64,000 nt of DNA from Syngnathus acus. Taxonomy: Eukaryota > Chordata > Actinopteri > Syngnathiformes > Syngnathidae. Below, piece after piece: positions 9,031-26,749 of the stretch. Position numbers and translations under genes: made by a program. The stretch spans positions 4,112,501-4,176,500 of the forward strand of contig NC_051101.1 in NCBI RefSeq assembly GCF_901709675.1, given 5' to 3'. The notes under the pieces were generated by a model. The model was not told where the DNA came from. It saw only the letters and a program-made list of their open reading frames with translations, and searched no databases. The number at the start of each line of letters is the position of its first letter. Position 1 is the stretch's first letter.

Positions 9031-12000
9031 TGTAGACTTGTGCGAACAAAAAGAGGAGCAAGCTTGCTCACAAACAGATGTGGAAGCCGATCTACTAAGC
9101 CCGCATATCCAGGATTGCGTCTTTCCACTTCTGTAAACATATTGCACCAGCAATTCAATTTTTTATTGACTGGATGAGCTAAGCACTGACATGGAGCCTT
9201 TGCCAAAACTTCTTTCAACTCTAGATTATCTTTTGTTTGTGACAATTGTCCAGTGCTATCCTCTCTCAAAGCCGTTTTCTTGTTGTGCTGTCCCAAGTTG
9301 TGCAGTAAAAGGACAAGTTAATTGAAGTAAACCACGGCTTCTATTAGGTTGCTAGCTTCACTACAATTTTCAGTGGAACAAAGGATGGATGGATGGTTGA
9401 TGGATGGAATTATTTTCTGTAACTCAGTAATTGTCTTCTACTAACACTTCCAATTTTATTATTTCAAACTTCTTTCGAAAACATGCACAGTGTTGAGAGA
9501 ATATGTTGAGACACCATGTGAGTTTCATTTGTTTCTTTATTTATCACAGCTTCCAGTTGTCTGGTCCTTCTACGAAGAACGTGAGCGTGTCTGTGTTTGG
9601 ACATCTCATAAAGCTTAACAGATTCACCTGCCAGCCTGATGGAGAAGTGACTTCTTCCTATCTCACGCTGCACACAATGAGGCGTGCTTGTGTACAAATG
9701 TGTGTGTGTGCACGTTAGTGTACGTGTTGTGGTTATCAGGTGCAGTAGGTGCAAGGAACAGATGCTACGTCTTTTGCTGATACAGTACATGAATGCCAAA
9801 ATTGGCCATTGTGTGTCTACATACGTGTTTGTGTGTATGTGTGTTTAGGTGTGAGAAAGTGTAACGCTTCTAAAAGTTTGAACTTTGTTTTATCTTGTTT
9901 CATGGCACTTTTATTGCTTTAGTGATTGAATTATTTACAATCCCTTGTAAATTTTCAATTTCATGGTTTCAAAACATTCTTGGACAACAGCAGCACGTCC
10001 TACTGATGGCGTTATGAGAAAGATAGAAAATAATAAAATAAATTGCAGTCCAGTGTTAAAGAAATCTCACTATTTTTTCCTTTTTATTTCAACCATATAT
10101 AATAAAACAAAAAAAAATCAAAGTACAAGAAAAAAATAATAAAACAGAACAATAAAAATAAACATACAAAAATATAATAAAACCAATCATCAAATGAAAG
10201 TTGTTGGAGCAATAGTAAGACAGGAGTCAGTTCCATCATTGGTAGTGTTTCAGACACACATGTTTGAAAAGGTTCACATTAAAGCAAAATGTGTGCTATT
10301 AAATCTCAAACCAAATTAGCTAATTCATGCCGGAAAAATATCCATAACTAAAATGAATGCTTATGTAACCAGAAATTATATACAAAATAATGCAACAATA
10401 TTTCTTCCAGGTTATTTTTATTTATTTCTTTAGTGGCTATTATTTCCAGATTTAAACTAAAAATGTCTTGAGACTGAATAATCTGGAAACAGACTAGACT
10501 GGCTGTCTTGTCTACTGCTGGGCCAACTGACAGGGTCCGCAGGCACTTATTACCAGGTTCAAACTGGTGTAATACCAGGGTCATCTGGGAAGCAAACCCA
10601 ACTAGGGGGGCTTCTAAGCGCTCTAGAAAATACAGAGGCTTTGCACAGGTCAGGTCACAAAGTGTTGACGACTTCTAAACAACTTACACAAACATGTGGG
10701 ACACCACCTGTGCACAAGTTCACCTTTGACCTAGCCTGTGTGTGGCGTAAAAGTGAGAGAGTGGGTTTTGATGCTCCAAAACTGAGGTCATCTCATTAGA
10801 TGTTCATTAATCTGCAATGTATAGTTTTGTTTAAGATTAATCTCAACAAAAATCATCATCTACAAGTTTCCCTTTTTTATAATAGAGAACCGGCCTCTGT
10901 ACAGATAATTTTCCTTCATGTGATAAATATAAGGGGGAAAAAAATTGGAAACAAGAGAAAGAAATTTAGGGCTGATAAACCGCTGAAAAAAAATATCCCC
11001 ATTTTTCACAACCTAAAGTTGGCAAGTATGACAAAGGCTCAGTGAAACAACACCTCACCTCTGTTAAATAATACCACACCAATGTGTGGACCAATGTGAA
11101 ATGCATGCTAGCATTGGACACATCTGTTAGTTCTCACGGATGTCTTAATCCTTCATTGCAAATCAACTGTAAGAATGAATATGTCATTTTGTGGGCCACA
11201 AACAACAATCACATCTCAAGTCCAGATTCTGTGTTTGTAATAATGAATTCAGGCCATACAAAAGTCATTGAATCCTAATGGCAGATTACTCATAGTACAG
11301 TGAAATTTGATATTTGTACGAGAAGTTTCGACACAAATAGTTTTCTCAATCATCAGTGCTCTGCATTGTAATTTACGTGGTGCAAAGTTCAAAAGCTCAG
11401 TGAGGACCATTCCCACCTCTCCAAAAGGTTTTGTACTGAAAGCGGAAGTCAACCTTAAGGTATTTTTTAAACGTTATGTGTAAGCAACAGTATAAACCTG
11501 GTATTATGCTGAACATTAGATTTTTGGAATAAGATAAAATAGTATAAATTAGCTTAGTGACATTTCCTCAGTTTTAGCACCCTACAGCTGAAGGGATTAC
11601 AATTTGTGGTCATGTATAATTTGCAACAAAGTGGCCCTCTGTGGTTAGGATTCCTGTATTTTGGTTCATTGCGAATTCAGAGTTTATAACTCAGGGTGGA
11701 CACATATTTAAGGAAGTCTTGAGTAGTTGCCCAGCCATACTGAGTACTGTCATACTTCCAGGAATAATACAGCTCACAGTGATTTGAATCACATATTGTC
11801 AAACTAAAAAAAAAAGAACTTCTGCCAAAATGTCTTTTTGCATCTAAGACTCTTCAGTACTTTAAGGACACATCTTTAGGGCATTTTAACTGTGTGTGAC
11901 TACCACATTTTATTTCTTTCAGTGTTTCATAAGGCCAGAACGTTGAAACAATTTTAGCTTTGAGCCATGATCTACCTTTTTCTACCAAATTAAACAATTG

Positions 12001-12289
12001 ATTTAAAATCCCCATGACTGATGATTCCACAATTTGTGTCAGGGGTTATATAAAGGATGAGACTCAAAAGCACTGGGTTGGTTAAAATGTGTGTTTTTTT
12101 TAATTTGATTTCCAAATATGTGCATAAAGTGTTAAATACATGTTACCTTTAAAAAAAAAAACCAGACTTCGATAAAAAGATGCCCACAAATCGATAATAA
12201 CAAATAATTGCTTCAATTATGTGCAGATCTTATATACATAGCTACACCTCACAAAGCATGTAAATGTGTTTCTGATGTATCGGTCATCA
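9031..12289. other. Intergenic, no gene seen
   Basis: It holds a short GGAT run at 9385-9409 and a very A/T-rich patch at 10015-10190. No exon-like signal is visible. Confidence 0.5.
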
Positions 12290-12345
12290 AAATCAGAATC
12301 AATTTTATTGTCATTATCAGTCATTATCAGTAAAATGTACATTCA
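12290..12345. repeat. Short dispersed repeat fragment
   Basis: The text around AATCAATTTTATTGTCATT, with an internal TCATTATCAG duplication, resembles a widespread fish retroelement tail. It lies just beside a LINE RT scrap and may belong to it. Confidence 0.3.
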
Positions 12346-12370
12346 CAACTAGGATTTTTTAGGATTTTGT

Positions 12371-12429
12371 TTTTTTACACCATTGATGATGGCGGTGTCG
12401 TCTGCAAACTTGATCAGTTTTACAAGCTT
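12371..12429 (-). mobile_element. LINE reverse-transcriptase scrap (FADDT motif)
   Basis: The minus strand encodes KLVKLIKFADDTAIINGVK without interruption. FADDT is the catalytic YADD-type motif of LINE reverse transcriptases of the CR1/L2/Rex1 kind. Only about 60 bp are recognisable. The flanks are decayed. Confidence 0.65.
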
Positions 12430-15400
12430 ATGGCTAGAAGAGTAGTTGGGGTATAGAGATAATGAGGCACATCTTTAAATTATGCCATTTAAATTACGTA
12501 TTGTAAACCCTGCCAAAAACACCACCAAACTCAATTCAGACTCAACTAATATCCAACACAAACTCTCAGAGCAGACACTCTTCTGCTGGCAACAATTTCT
12601 GATTATTATATTTAAGGGGAAAAACACAGTCGAAAGTATTGTCAAGAAACTGAAGAACTTGTCCATCTATGTATTGCTTTTGCTCAGTATTTTAAGGTAG
12701 GTTCAACCAATGATCCACATAATCTTCATACTTGTGTGTTTATATTATTAAAATGAAAACCCGAGAGCCATAGTAGTGTTATTTACCATTAAAGGCATTA
12801 ACTCCCATGTGTTTCTCACCCCTTGACTTACTACTATCATCGTGTAATCCCACCATAGAGGTTTTGTGATCAGAGAAAACTCCACTGGTCTTATTGATAT
12901 GTCTTCCACTAAGCACCCCTTATCCTGAGAGTACCCCCAAGCACTTTTACTACCCTATTCCTTCTCAATGTGAAATGTTGACACAGACTTTATGTAACTG
13001 CATATGGTTTCTATTTCCCCTGCCCTCCACTGCTCCGACCCTCCTGTTGCCATCTTCTTTTCCAGTTCCCATTGCATCTGCCTTAATCATGGTCATGCTC
13101 TGAATAGCAAAAGCAAATTTATATTCATGCAATAACATGTTATGTTGCACATATGTGCAATATAATATTCAATATACCATAACACTCAACATGCACAACT
13201 ACTCAAAGATGAATATAATCTTGTAATTCTCTATGGATATTCTATTCTATTCTATTCTATTCTATATGTTTTTTGTTAAGTGAAATAAATGGGGTGTGGG
13301 AAGGGTGTGGCAGCCTTCTTCTGACCACAACTGTGTTTGGGTAAAAAGCACAGCCAATATAATGAAATTTACTCAGACATGTTGGTAAATGTCCTGACAG
13401 ACCAGGGCCCACACCCTGCAACACATCTGCCAATTGTCTCTTCCCTGACCAATGAATATTTTACTTTTTTTTGCAAATAAAGTAGGACAAATACCCGGTC
13501 TTTTTCTTTCCAACCAATCCAACCTTTGAGCAATTGGCGAAGAACAGACGTTTGACCTCAGTGTGGATGAACATAACTGATAAAAAATAACAAGTTTAAT
13601 AACTAATATCAGACAGCCTGGATAATATGGATACGGGAAAAGAGTCATGTTAAAATAAACCAAACAATCTTAAGGCCAGCAGGTCATATTCATCATGGAC
13701 AGGAGGAAAATTATGAATCCTGCTGGATCAAAATAAATAAAAAAAAACAAAACCTCAATGCCTTATCCACTGCAGAGCTATCATTCCTATGCATTGTGCG
13801 TGAGTGAGTGAGTGAGTGAGTGAGTGAGTGAGTGAGTGAGAGGGAGAGGGAGAGAGAGACCGTGAGAGCGAGAGGAAATGAAATTAAATGTACTTCCATG
13901 GATTGTAATAGAGTTTTAAATGAAAAGCCATCATTAAAACTAAAAATTCCTCATCAAATCCCTCAGTTAGACTTTAATTATTGTCCTTTTTTCTGGAATC
14001 CCTACCTTTTGACACAAACCTGTTTTTCTTTCTACCGTCTCTAGTGCTTTTTGCACATCATTTTTTACTTTTCATTCGAGGTGACTTTGGGTGAGAGGAA
14101 AGGTACATCCTGAATTGCAGCTAAGTGTGGAAGCAATGCACAAAGTAAATAGTTATCCTTCATGCAGACTAAATATGCATAAGAAGAGTCTAATCTAACT
14201 CTTATTTTGCCACATAATTTGCATTCTTGTCTGTATGGATGGATAAAATAAAATACACAATATGCAAAAAAAGAGTCAACGCTACTTGGCTCTGTGTGGA
14301 AAAAGTAGTTGTCTCCTTTGTTAACTCATAAATTAAAATTTGCTTATCACATTTTTGCAAAGCAGAGTTCATTTTCAATGACCACAACAAAGCTTAAATT
14401 TTGCTAGCTTGTGGGTTGTACACAACCAAAACAAGAGTCAGACATAGACTAATATCATAGCTCATTTTTTAAAAATTAAATATTTTTCAGCCTCGGATAA
14501 TAAATAAACCCAATGTATTTTTTTTTTCTTCTTTCATCTGTGCTGCCCGCCGTGGCCAAGTCGAAAGTGGCCTGCTGCCTCGTGGTTGGGGACCACTGAG
14601 TTGAAGAACTGCAGGCCCACCTTCATGACTCAACAATAAGAAAGAGATTTGGTCAAAATTATATTTATGTTAAAGTTCCAAAGCCAAAATTACTGCTGAC
14701 CAATGAGAACATAAAAACTAATTTAAAGCACACGGGAGATTTGAAAATTTTCGGTCGGCTTAGAAACTATGAGAAAGCCAACGGGATGAGGAAAAAATCA
14801 TGGGTAGAACTGTTGAAGTTGAATGTACCATGTGTGGTAAGCAGCCAACCAGCAAGAGCAACACATGAACGGATTTAATTCATGAATTTTCCCACGTCGG
14901 ATGGTAAATCTCGCAAAACCTCCCAAGATTAAATGAGACTTCAGTAAACAAATATGGCAAAGAAGCGAGTTTCTTTTTTTTTTTTTAGCAGACAAAAATT
15001 GGTTGAAGGAATGGAGACAGTGCAAGCACAGACTTTCTGTTGCGCCATGACCGTTTGGATTTTAGATTCCCCACGGCTCTTCCATGCCGCCTCGTCACCT
15101 CACTTTCTGATTGGCTGCATGTCACTGTCAAAGGACTGCGTGCCTGTTTGTCCTCGGGGTACACCACAAAAAGTCTGAAGTTGGACCAAAGAAATCCAAA
15201 AACAATTTGAGGTTGCACGTCCTTCTGAGCAGCCGAGATCAGCCTTTACTAGAATCCGGGCCGACCTACGATTGTTGGGAGAGGAGATTCGGGCTAAATC
15301 CAGGCCGATCATCCTGCCGTGTGAACAAGGCTTTACTTTTGTTGTTTGACTTTCATCTTAGGGGGAAATATCTTTACAATGTATGTGTAGATTATAGAAC

Positions 15401-16220
15401 ATATAGGGTTAGGGTTATCTGTATGCCACTCGACCTTAGTCAATGCAAGTCACATATAAAGTAATAATTTGAAGAAACTGTGGGAATGATGTTGCATTAT
15501 ATTTTCCTAAAACAAATTGTATTGAGCCATGGAAATATAGTCCCTCTCCACTCTTCGTGTTTTTTTTTTTATTACTTCTGTTGGACATTAATACAGAGGA
15601 AATACTATATATCATTCTGCACACTGGAGCTCAGACTTGGATCTCTGCTTTCACATTCAACTACTGGATGGGAGAAATTTCTCAGACCTCAATGAACATT
15701 TTGATGTAAGATGTGGTCCCACAGTCCCAAGCGCATAATTGAATGACATTCTGTGCAACTTTTCAGTTAATGTTGCCCATTTCTATGAGGACTGTGCATT
15801 TTCACAGGACTTTATTGTCAAACTGACTGTGGACAGACGTGAAACAAAGCACGACCGATTTGAGCAACAAATGATTGCAGCCGTTTTGGATGGCGAGAGT
15901 AATGCCTGTTAATCATCACAATGAAACAGTTCCATATTAGTGTTATGTTTGGACTGTCCAGTTTTAGGTTGAATGGGGAAAAGTCTGAATATAAACAAGG
16001 CCATACCCATCTTTAAGTGCCAATAAACGTCCACACCAGTCTGGACCGTATCTTTAAGCCTGTTCTTAGAAAAATTCTCTCTATGCCGTTGTACCTACTA
16101 AAATGCCCTACTGAAATCTCATTTCCTGTCCTTTTTCAATTGTTGATACTTGTGAATAAAATATGAACACTGTCAAATTATAGGCACAGATCGCATACAG
16201 TGGAATCCAATCATCAATTT
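12430..16220. other. Intergenic with microsatellites
   Basis: It contains (TCTAT)n at 13240-13265, (TGAG)10 followed by GA-rich sequence at 13801-13859, and poly-T patches. A fragment near 14545-14612 ends in TGGTTGGGGACCACTGAG, the complement of a common fish hAT-like terminus. A similar CAGTGGTCCCCAACCAC lies at 20543. No exon is supported. Confidence 0.5.
13801..13859. repeat. (TGAG)10 microsatellite with GA-rich extension
   Basis: Ten uninterrupted TGAG units are followed by an imperfect GGGA/GA purine stretch. One strand is all purine plus T, so the tract may adopt unusual structure. Confidence 0.95.
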
Positions 16221-16221
16221 T

Positions 16222-16312
16222 CAGGACAGCTTGTTCTCATTAGGATCGCAAGTTTCTGGAGCCTATCCCAGTTGACCTCGGATAAGCAGGAAGTCTCAGT
16301 ACAGAACAAACC
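16222..16312 (-). mobile_element. 3' body fragment of the GGAT-tailed SINE
   Basis: It contains GGAGCCTATCCCAGTTGAC, the complement of the conserved 3' body of the common fish tRNA-headed SINE seen full-length at 26750. It is decayed on both sides. Confidence 0.6.
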
Positions 16313-19261
16313 GAGTATCAGTTACCTCTAAGGTCGTACAATTTAGAAATTTGGGGGGGAAATATGGGAGTTACACCGAACAGTTTTGAATAGCATCATG
16401 CAAAACCTCAAATTGTTTACTTTAGTTCAGTTAACAGATCTGGGATTTTTTTTCCATTTGGCTTTTTATCTGTTTCAACAGCAACACCTTAGGCCTCGAC
16501 TCTCTTGTTTTGTTCTTTGTATATTTTACGCATACATCTTTTTATACTTCGCCATTGAAGTTACGAGTCCATTATTCAGAATGATGTAGTGGTAAATGGC
16601 AAGACAGAACAGCGCAAGATGCTTCCAGAATTCCAGAACACCTCAGGGATAATCTTGCCCAGTGTCATTATAGTATTGTAATGGGTTTATATTGTGTATT
16701 TTTGAGATGGTTTATCAGATCATTAGTGATGTAAAGAGTCTATTAGCTGCAACCAGTTGGAGTACATTGTCTCAGACAAAATCAGATGGGAGAGTCTCTT
16801 CTGAAAATTGCAGTGAACGAACAAGTGCTTTCCAACAAATTACCATTCAGATTTTGAATTAGGCCGTGGAGACATAGAGGTGGTGGTTATTATTATAACA
16901 TAAATGGTTGGGGTAAGGATAAGCAAGGTATGCAGCACCTTGCCCGTAATGTCAAATCACAATATGACATTTGTGTCAAAGCTTGAGGCTTGGTCTATTT
17001 CTATATGCCCCCTTCCCCACAAAAAAACGGGTCCATTGAACAGGTAACCAAAACGATCATATTGTGTTTCTTGGCTGCGCTCGCTTTCTGTCACACATGT
17101 CTGCACACGCATTTTATAAATATTCTCAACATAGTTTCATAAAGAACCTTAGTGGACAGTTACGGAAAAGGAAGATTTTCCCCTTTTCGCATTTGTAACT
17201 GACTAATAATTCTGCCTTTTTCTTTTGATACATTTTTTAATGTTGAACGGTAACTAGTACATTGCTCAGTTACAATTCGGATGATCTTAATGTTCAGTAG
17301 TCTGGCTGGTTGGCACAGTACAGACATTGAACTTTGACAGTGATGTCACTGGAACTTGTAGGTAATGGACTGGCCTTTTGGGATATGTTGCTGGGATATA
17401 GAATGACTATATGGATGGGATATACAATACGTACATGTATAGTAAAGCATGAGGTCTTGTTATTAACTGTTGCCATGGTGGCACACCAGATGTAGAAAAT
17501 GAACATTTGCCAAGTGCACACTGCCACAGAAAGACAGATCATTATTCATTGCTGCTATATTGCAATAATTACTCAAAATTTCTAAACTGTTAAAAATGAT
17601 GCTGGGAAAGCATGTTGAAAAAATAATGCAGAAAAAGTGGGGCAACTAAGGGGAAGAAGAAAGCGGTCCACAGTCATAAGAAAGTCAGGAAGGAGCCTGA
17701 GGAAGGGGTCACGGGATTACATTGTCTCATGGAATGGAGTCACAGCGCCTGGGCACTGTTTGTGTTTCATATCCAAATCTGAAGTTGTGCTCACACTTGA
17801 CAGACTCCAGAAAGATTTCTGTTAAAAGTATAGCTCGTTTGATAAAAAAACAAAGTTTAAAAAAAAATGTCAACATTGTACACCTAAATCGTGATTTTAC
17901 GCAGATTTCGGGGTCCCGAATTTGTGAATCGCGTTAACCCCGAAAGCACATGAAAAACAGCTTGTCTTGTCTTGAACATGGGGAGATTAATAAACAGGAA
18001 CTAGATGTGACAGGGACACAGTGGACCAACAAGGACTGAAAGAAAACAGGATGCTGGCTAGACAATGACGAGCACCTGGACAAGACCCAAAAGGTTTGGG
18101 TGCTGATTGGGTAACACATAGGACCAGGATTACATATGTTATTAATCAAAAGGAAATCAAAGACGGATCATGACAGAACAGATTCTAATCATGCAAGGTG
18201 GTCTCCATTGCCCATGTGACACACATCATCCACAAAGGGAGAGCTTGCAGTTTACATGCCAATGTCATGCACAGCCTCCAGCGTGTCTATTTCTGTTTCC
18301 ACAATGTCAATAAAATACTCAGACACCCTGATTTTGATGCAATGGAGAATGCCATGAGGATTGGCCGTGAAAATGGACAACGTCCGTCCCACAACGGCGC
18401 AAACGCCCCCATTACGCCCTATTCTACCTTTGGTCTAGCTACTTTAGTCTAGCAGCAAAATAGCTGACTTGCATTCTGCATAACAATAGGGCCCTGAGAT
18501 TGTACTTCCAGCCGTTGCAAGAAAGAGGTCCTATGCACTGAAATTTTCTTTCGGGGAAAAAATGCAACACGCCCTGCTAGTGTTTAATCTCAGCCTGACC
18601 TCTCCGACCTACTTTCTCTTGTTCGCCTGACCTACATCTGCCAGTCATCTGAAGGTCAATTCCAGCCACCAAGGAGTCATCATTACCTCCCCACACCATC
18701 TTCTCGCCGCATGGCATGTCCCAGAATTGTTTAAGGACGCAATTTGATGTAAAAAGGTAAACATGCATCATTTTTATTGTTTGCTATCATCTTAGGCCTT
18801 ATGTGAGTGTGTGTGTGTCACGTGTGTGTGCGTGTTGGTGCCTAGCCAATACACGCAGAGGTCTGGGAGAAAGATAAACATTAAGGATGTTCCTCACAGA
18901 TTTAGTGAAAATGCAAAAAGATGGAGCCAAGAATGTTTCTCAAACATCTGCAATTGGGACTTACACACTGACAACATTTAATGTTGCCCAGAATCTGATT
19001 TACATGGGAATGTCTGTTCAAGTATACCACAAAATGGGATGTTTAGTAAATTAACTTTGGACTAACTCTTTGGTTACATAATGGCATTAACCAGCCAATA
19101 TGAAAGCACATAAATTCTGACAGTCGCTACTATAGACATAATGTCTCCACATGATCATGTCTTCAAATTGTAGTGATCTTTCTTCAGATTTTATGGTGTG
19201 AAACAGTGAAACACTAGGATTAAATCTATATCTCTATTGATTCGTTGGACAGATGCGCTGC
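16313..19261. other. Intergenic, possible repeat at 17940-18180
   Basis: The segment 17940-18180 (CAGGAACTAG..., GACGAGCACCTGGACAAGAC, ...ATCATGACAGAAC) has the feel of a dispersed fish repeat, but I cannot assign it. The remainder is unique-looking, with a GT patch at 18803-18835. Confidence 0.4.
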
Positions 19262-19312
19262 ACTGGTCAACCATCCATCCATCCTCTGAACTGCATGTCC
19301 TCACGAGGGTTT
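19262..19312 (-). mobile_element. SINE tail fragment
   Basis: CAACCATCCATCCATCCTCT followed by a CCTCACGAGGGT block is the complement of the extreme 3' end of the GGAT-tailed SINE. It is short and truncated. Confidence 0.5.
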
Positions 19313-22300
19313 AAAATATTAAGTGTACTTTGTTTTATTTCCGTGACCGCACGCATTCAACCCATCACTGTCATGAACCACCTAACACTGCAAATGACAC
19401 ACAATAAATCACGGGGCAAATTACGGGGTAATACGGTACTAGTTAACTTGAACTGGAATCCCCACGGTGGCAAGTAATAATCCTAACTGCTTGGATAGTG
19501 GGAGTTATGTATTTGATGGACACAGATACTAAAAACTAGAATTACTAAAGACAAATTGATTATCTACACAGTATATGCAGAAGAACATGGAGAATCTTGC
19601 TATTTGAATAATCACAAAGTGGACTTACAAGATGATTTTAAAGGAAGTTATTATAGGTTATGGATCATGTTCAATAGGTATTTTTAATGGTTATTGCGTA
19701 TTTGTAGCGGATAAGTTACGCCTGACCACAGTTCTGAGTTGCAGGATTCGATTAGAGGTAGCAGATGATGTAAATTTGGCCCAGGAAATCACATGATCTG
19801 TGAAGTGGGCAATTGGAGACTGCCTTCCACCACAGATAATAATAATTATGTGTTCATTGCATTGATTTCAACAATGACTACAACGACGCAAGTTTTTGGC
19901 ATATTTATGAATAAAATATACTGACAGAACCCGTCTGCCTTTTCCCTGATCAAATTCACAAAATTTAAGTTGGACTCTCTCTGCCAAAACTGTGGCCAAA
20001 AATGTGGTTTCAGCAGGCATAATGTTAAGATGACTTTCTGCCACCTGTCAGATATTCCAAGCACATGTCAAAAGAGCCACCATCTGCATCCCGGATTGCC
20101 AAACATGTCACCAAACTCCCAAACAAGCTCAATAAGGCTTTTATGCTGGACTGCAGCTGCGCCGTCTATGAAAATTGAGCCCCTAAAGTTTTATAAATCT
20201 GAACCCGTGACACTTTCATAGGAACATAACTGTCACTTTCTGGATATGGATTGAATGATAGACTGCCAATTTTTTGCAATACTGTATTATTCATTTCCAT
20301 TCATTGTCTTGGGTTTTAGTCGTCAGTGTGTTGTGAGTGTTGTGAAAAGAAACATGCTGCGGCAACTCCTTGACAGAAGCTGCGGAGAAGCTTTGCAACA
20401 AAGAAACAACACGCAGTGGAGATCTGTTAAACTCAACATCGACTTGGTCGGGACAACTAATCTTAGGTTGAGGTACGGTAATGTCTGTCAGATTTGTATG
20501 TGGATCAACTATTCATAGTGAAGTTATACTGTACTCTAAAGCAGTGGTCCCCAACCACAACTTTGAAAAGTAACTGGATTCTTTGATACCTTTGTCTGAC
20601 TGGCGCTTGATACATGTCAAGTTGTTTCAGTCGTATGACACTAAGATTAAATCCTCATGGTAGAAAAATGAGTAAAGCAGACGTTTTTGAAAAGGCCCAC
20701 CGAGGATTCAACACACGAGCCTATGCAATAGATAGATACATTTCATAGACAATACCAGAAGTCCAATTTGCGGTGAGCGGCTCTCCAATGAGTCAAATTC
20801 GCCTTCAAAATTAATTAATCAACAAATATAAGAGCCTTAAGAGAGTCATGCCATGGCCTGGTATTCAATATTTGTGAGAAAAACATGAATTCGCTTCAAT
20901 TGTGGTAATATTGCGTTGCTACACGAACACCCCTGCCCCCCCATTTTTTATCTGCTGCGAGGGGGATAAAGGATTGGGACCACACCACTATTAATTTTTC
21001 CTTTGACAGATGACCTGGCAGAGTGACTTTACGAGCAGCGCTCCACTTTCTATCGTCAAGTTGTCTGTCTGTTTTCAAAGTATTTATTAAAAAACAGAGT
21101 TTGTCGTTACCGCTGAGGCTACCACAAGTGATGATGCAAGTTTAAATTGGAAACAGGAGAGATTTTATTCATCCAAGAATCAGTTTCTATACAGCTTTTT
21201 ATGTGACAAATGGTTGGCAGGCTAAATCCTAATTTGAGCCTTCGCAGAGCATAAAAGCGTAAAGGAGCGAGGTAATGAATTAAGGATTATGGAAAGACCA
21301 CACAGCAAATTTCCATTAAACTGACGGATGGCACATGTGCCAAGCAAGAGAGCTGTGTAAAGAGGCTACTGCAAAGATCAAATTGAATTTAGAGTCACAA
21401 TATGCACAGTATTAGAATGGCGAGAATTAATGTATGTTCTGTAAGGTTGCACTCCATTGATTGCTCATGTAAGTTAACCTTTACCGAAGTTGTTTTGATG
21501 AGAAACATTGGCATCATATATTTGTTTAGCGCGCTTAATATTTCTCTCCCATAAATTGTACTAAGCTACATGCAAGTAAATCAGCAAGCACACACACACA
21601 CATGCATGCACAGTCACTCACACCATTTTGAATTTGGCCTATGCTGTCACCGTCTCCAGTGCGTTCATGGAAAATACGAAGCCGGAATCCCAATTTGCAC
21701 AGCTGTGCTTTCATGTGTGTTCTGTGTTTGACGTCACATTGTATGCTTGGGAGTGTAATACATCTATGCAGTGTGGCAAACAGGCTCCTCCAAACCATTA
21801 GGTTGGAGAGGAGACTCTGTAGTTCATGCTTGTGATGAGCCAATTTCCATGAATCATTGGCTTCTTAGGGTCAAATACAATTATGCAATAATGGACAGTG
21901 ATTCTTTCTGTATCTTTTCATTAGAGGTGTGTCATAATGAGAGACAGACTATAATTTATTGCGCTTAAGTAAATTTTGGGATAAATTATATTGTAGGATC
22001 AAAATGTTTTAATGCAGCATACTTTTTAGTTTTTTTACAGTATTTACTGAAGTCGTTATTTGAAGGACTACATTTTACATTTTTGAGTTGTGATTTTGTG
22101 AGTTGTTGTGATTTTAATATATAATTCAGTCTTAAAAATGGTACATTGTACAGATAGATAGATATTTCTCAATATGCCAAGCACCAAAAGTAATGAAATA
22201 ATAATCTCTATAATAATCTTTTTAGGAAAAAGTCAATTAAGACATGTATTAAAACATTTAACAAACAAACAAACAAAATAAAGAAATCAACAAACAAATG

Positions 22301-23326
22301 ATGACGATAGCTTCAAACATAATTGACAGCAGCATCACGAAACCAAAAGGGTACGAAAAATGGATTGGTACTCCACTATGACAATGTGTATGTGCGTGCG
22401 TGCGCGCGTGTGTGTGTAGTTCTTAAAGTGGTTGAGCTGTCCAGAATATAAGAGAGTGTTTGCCTTCAGGCGGTCCACTCAATCAACAGCATGAATTGAT
22501 CAAATTGCAACTTACACAGCTTTGGTTTGATTTGTTTGACAGAGAATCTCTTTGCCAGCTGCAATCCCACCCTTACTGAGTGTAGAAGTATGCAGCCAAA
22601 TTACTGTGTGAGATCTCGATCACATTTGCAACCGATCTTTACGATTGTGATGAGTGTCAAATGTGAACACGTGAAGCCTTGAGAACCTGTCGGTTCATTT
22701 CAGAAATGCCGATGTGGTACTTCTAGTAGGTTTTATTCCTTGTTATTTAGTACTCTGGCTGAGTCTTCTTCAGTGTGGCGAAACAATTTCCAATTTGATT
22801 TAATATCTTACAAACAATTCAAAATATTGCATTTAACTTAGCGTAATTTTGTCCCGAAAAAATCCACACACCTGTGAATGGAATCTAAAGAATAATGAAG
22901 TACAGTCAAATAGAATTATGTACCCTAAAACTATGGAAATGTCAAACACAGCACTCACTTAAACGATGTGTGAATGTGGCCAAAAATATCTGATTGTGTT
23001 CATTTTGCCATGCAGGCCACATGATGAGCTTCAGTTCCCATGACTGCTGTGAGTCATGCCTGGGACAGGAGCGCACTTGCTTGTCCCACCTGTGGAGCAA
23101 ACACGAGAAACTGGCAACAGCTGTGGATGTTGAGCAGGCCTTACGCAGTGGCTGGACGTTGGCCAGTGATACATCTTCCAGTGAGCACATGTTTGGCTAC
23201 AGTGGCAAGAGTGAGGTGTTTGTCGTAATGTTACTGTGCCTGTTGAACAATTTGCCATCACCAACTTGAGTAGCTCGAGGCAAGAAAACTACACCAACAC
23301 ATCTCATTATCAAGAAGGATTTCAAA
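19313..23326. other. Intergenic, no gene seen
   Basis: It contains small CA/GT patches (21587-21602, 22396-22418) and an (ACAA)n run at 22260-22276. No convincing exon, RNA gene or large repeat is visible. The segment 21270-21510 is listed separately among the findings as a possible conserved block. Confidence 0.45.
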
Positions 23327-23561
23327 TACCGTATTTTCCGCACTATAAGGACTTATATATGGACCAATATTGAGCCACTACAGCAGGCGTGTCCAAAGTC
23401 CGGCCCGCGGGCCAAATGTATATATCTTATATATAGACAAAGTTTTAAAATGGGCCATTCATTGAAGGTGCACCTTATAATCCGGTGCGCCTTATATATG
23501 GACAAAGTTTTAAAATGGGCCATTCATTGAAGGTGCGCCTTATGGTGCAGAAAATACGGTA
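23327..23561. mobile_element. Inverted-repeat DNA element, copy 2, with nested hAT-like piece
   Basis: It starts TACCGTATTTTCCGCACTAT and ends GCAGAAAATACGGTA, forming a terminal inverted repeat. Inside, CAGGCGTGTCCAAAGTCC and GGCCCGCGGGCC (near 23383-23412) look like the end of a hAT-family transposon. A block GTTTTAAAATGGGCCATTC occurs twice. It is a close relative of the copy at 30970. Confidence 0.8.
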
Positions 23562-26749
<3,188 letters not shown>

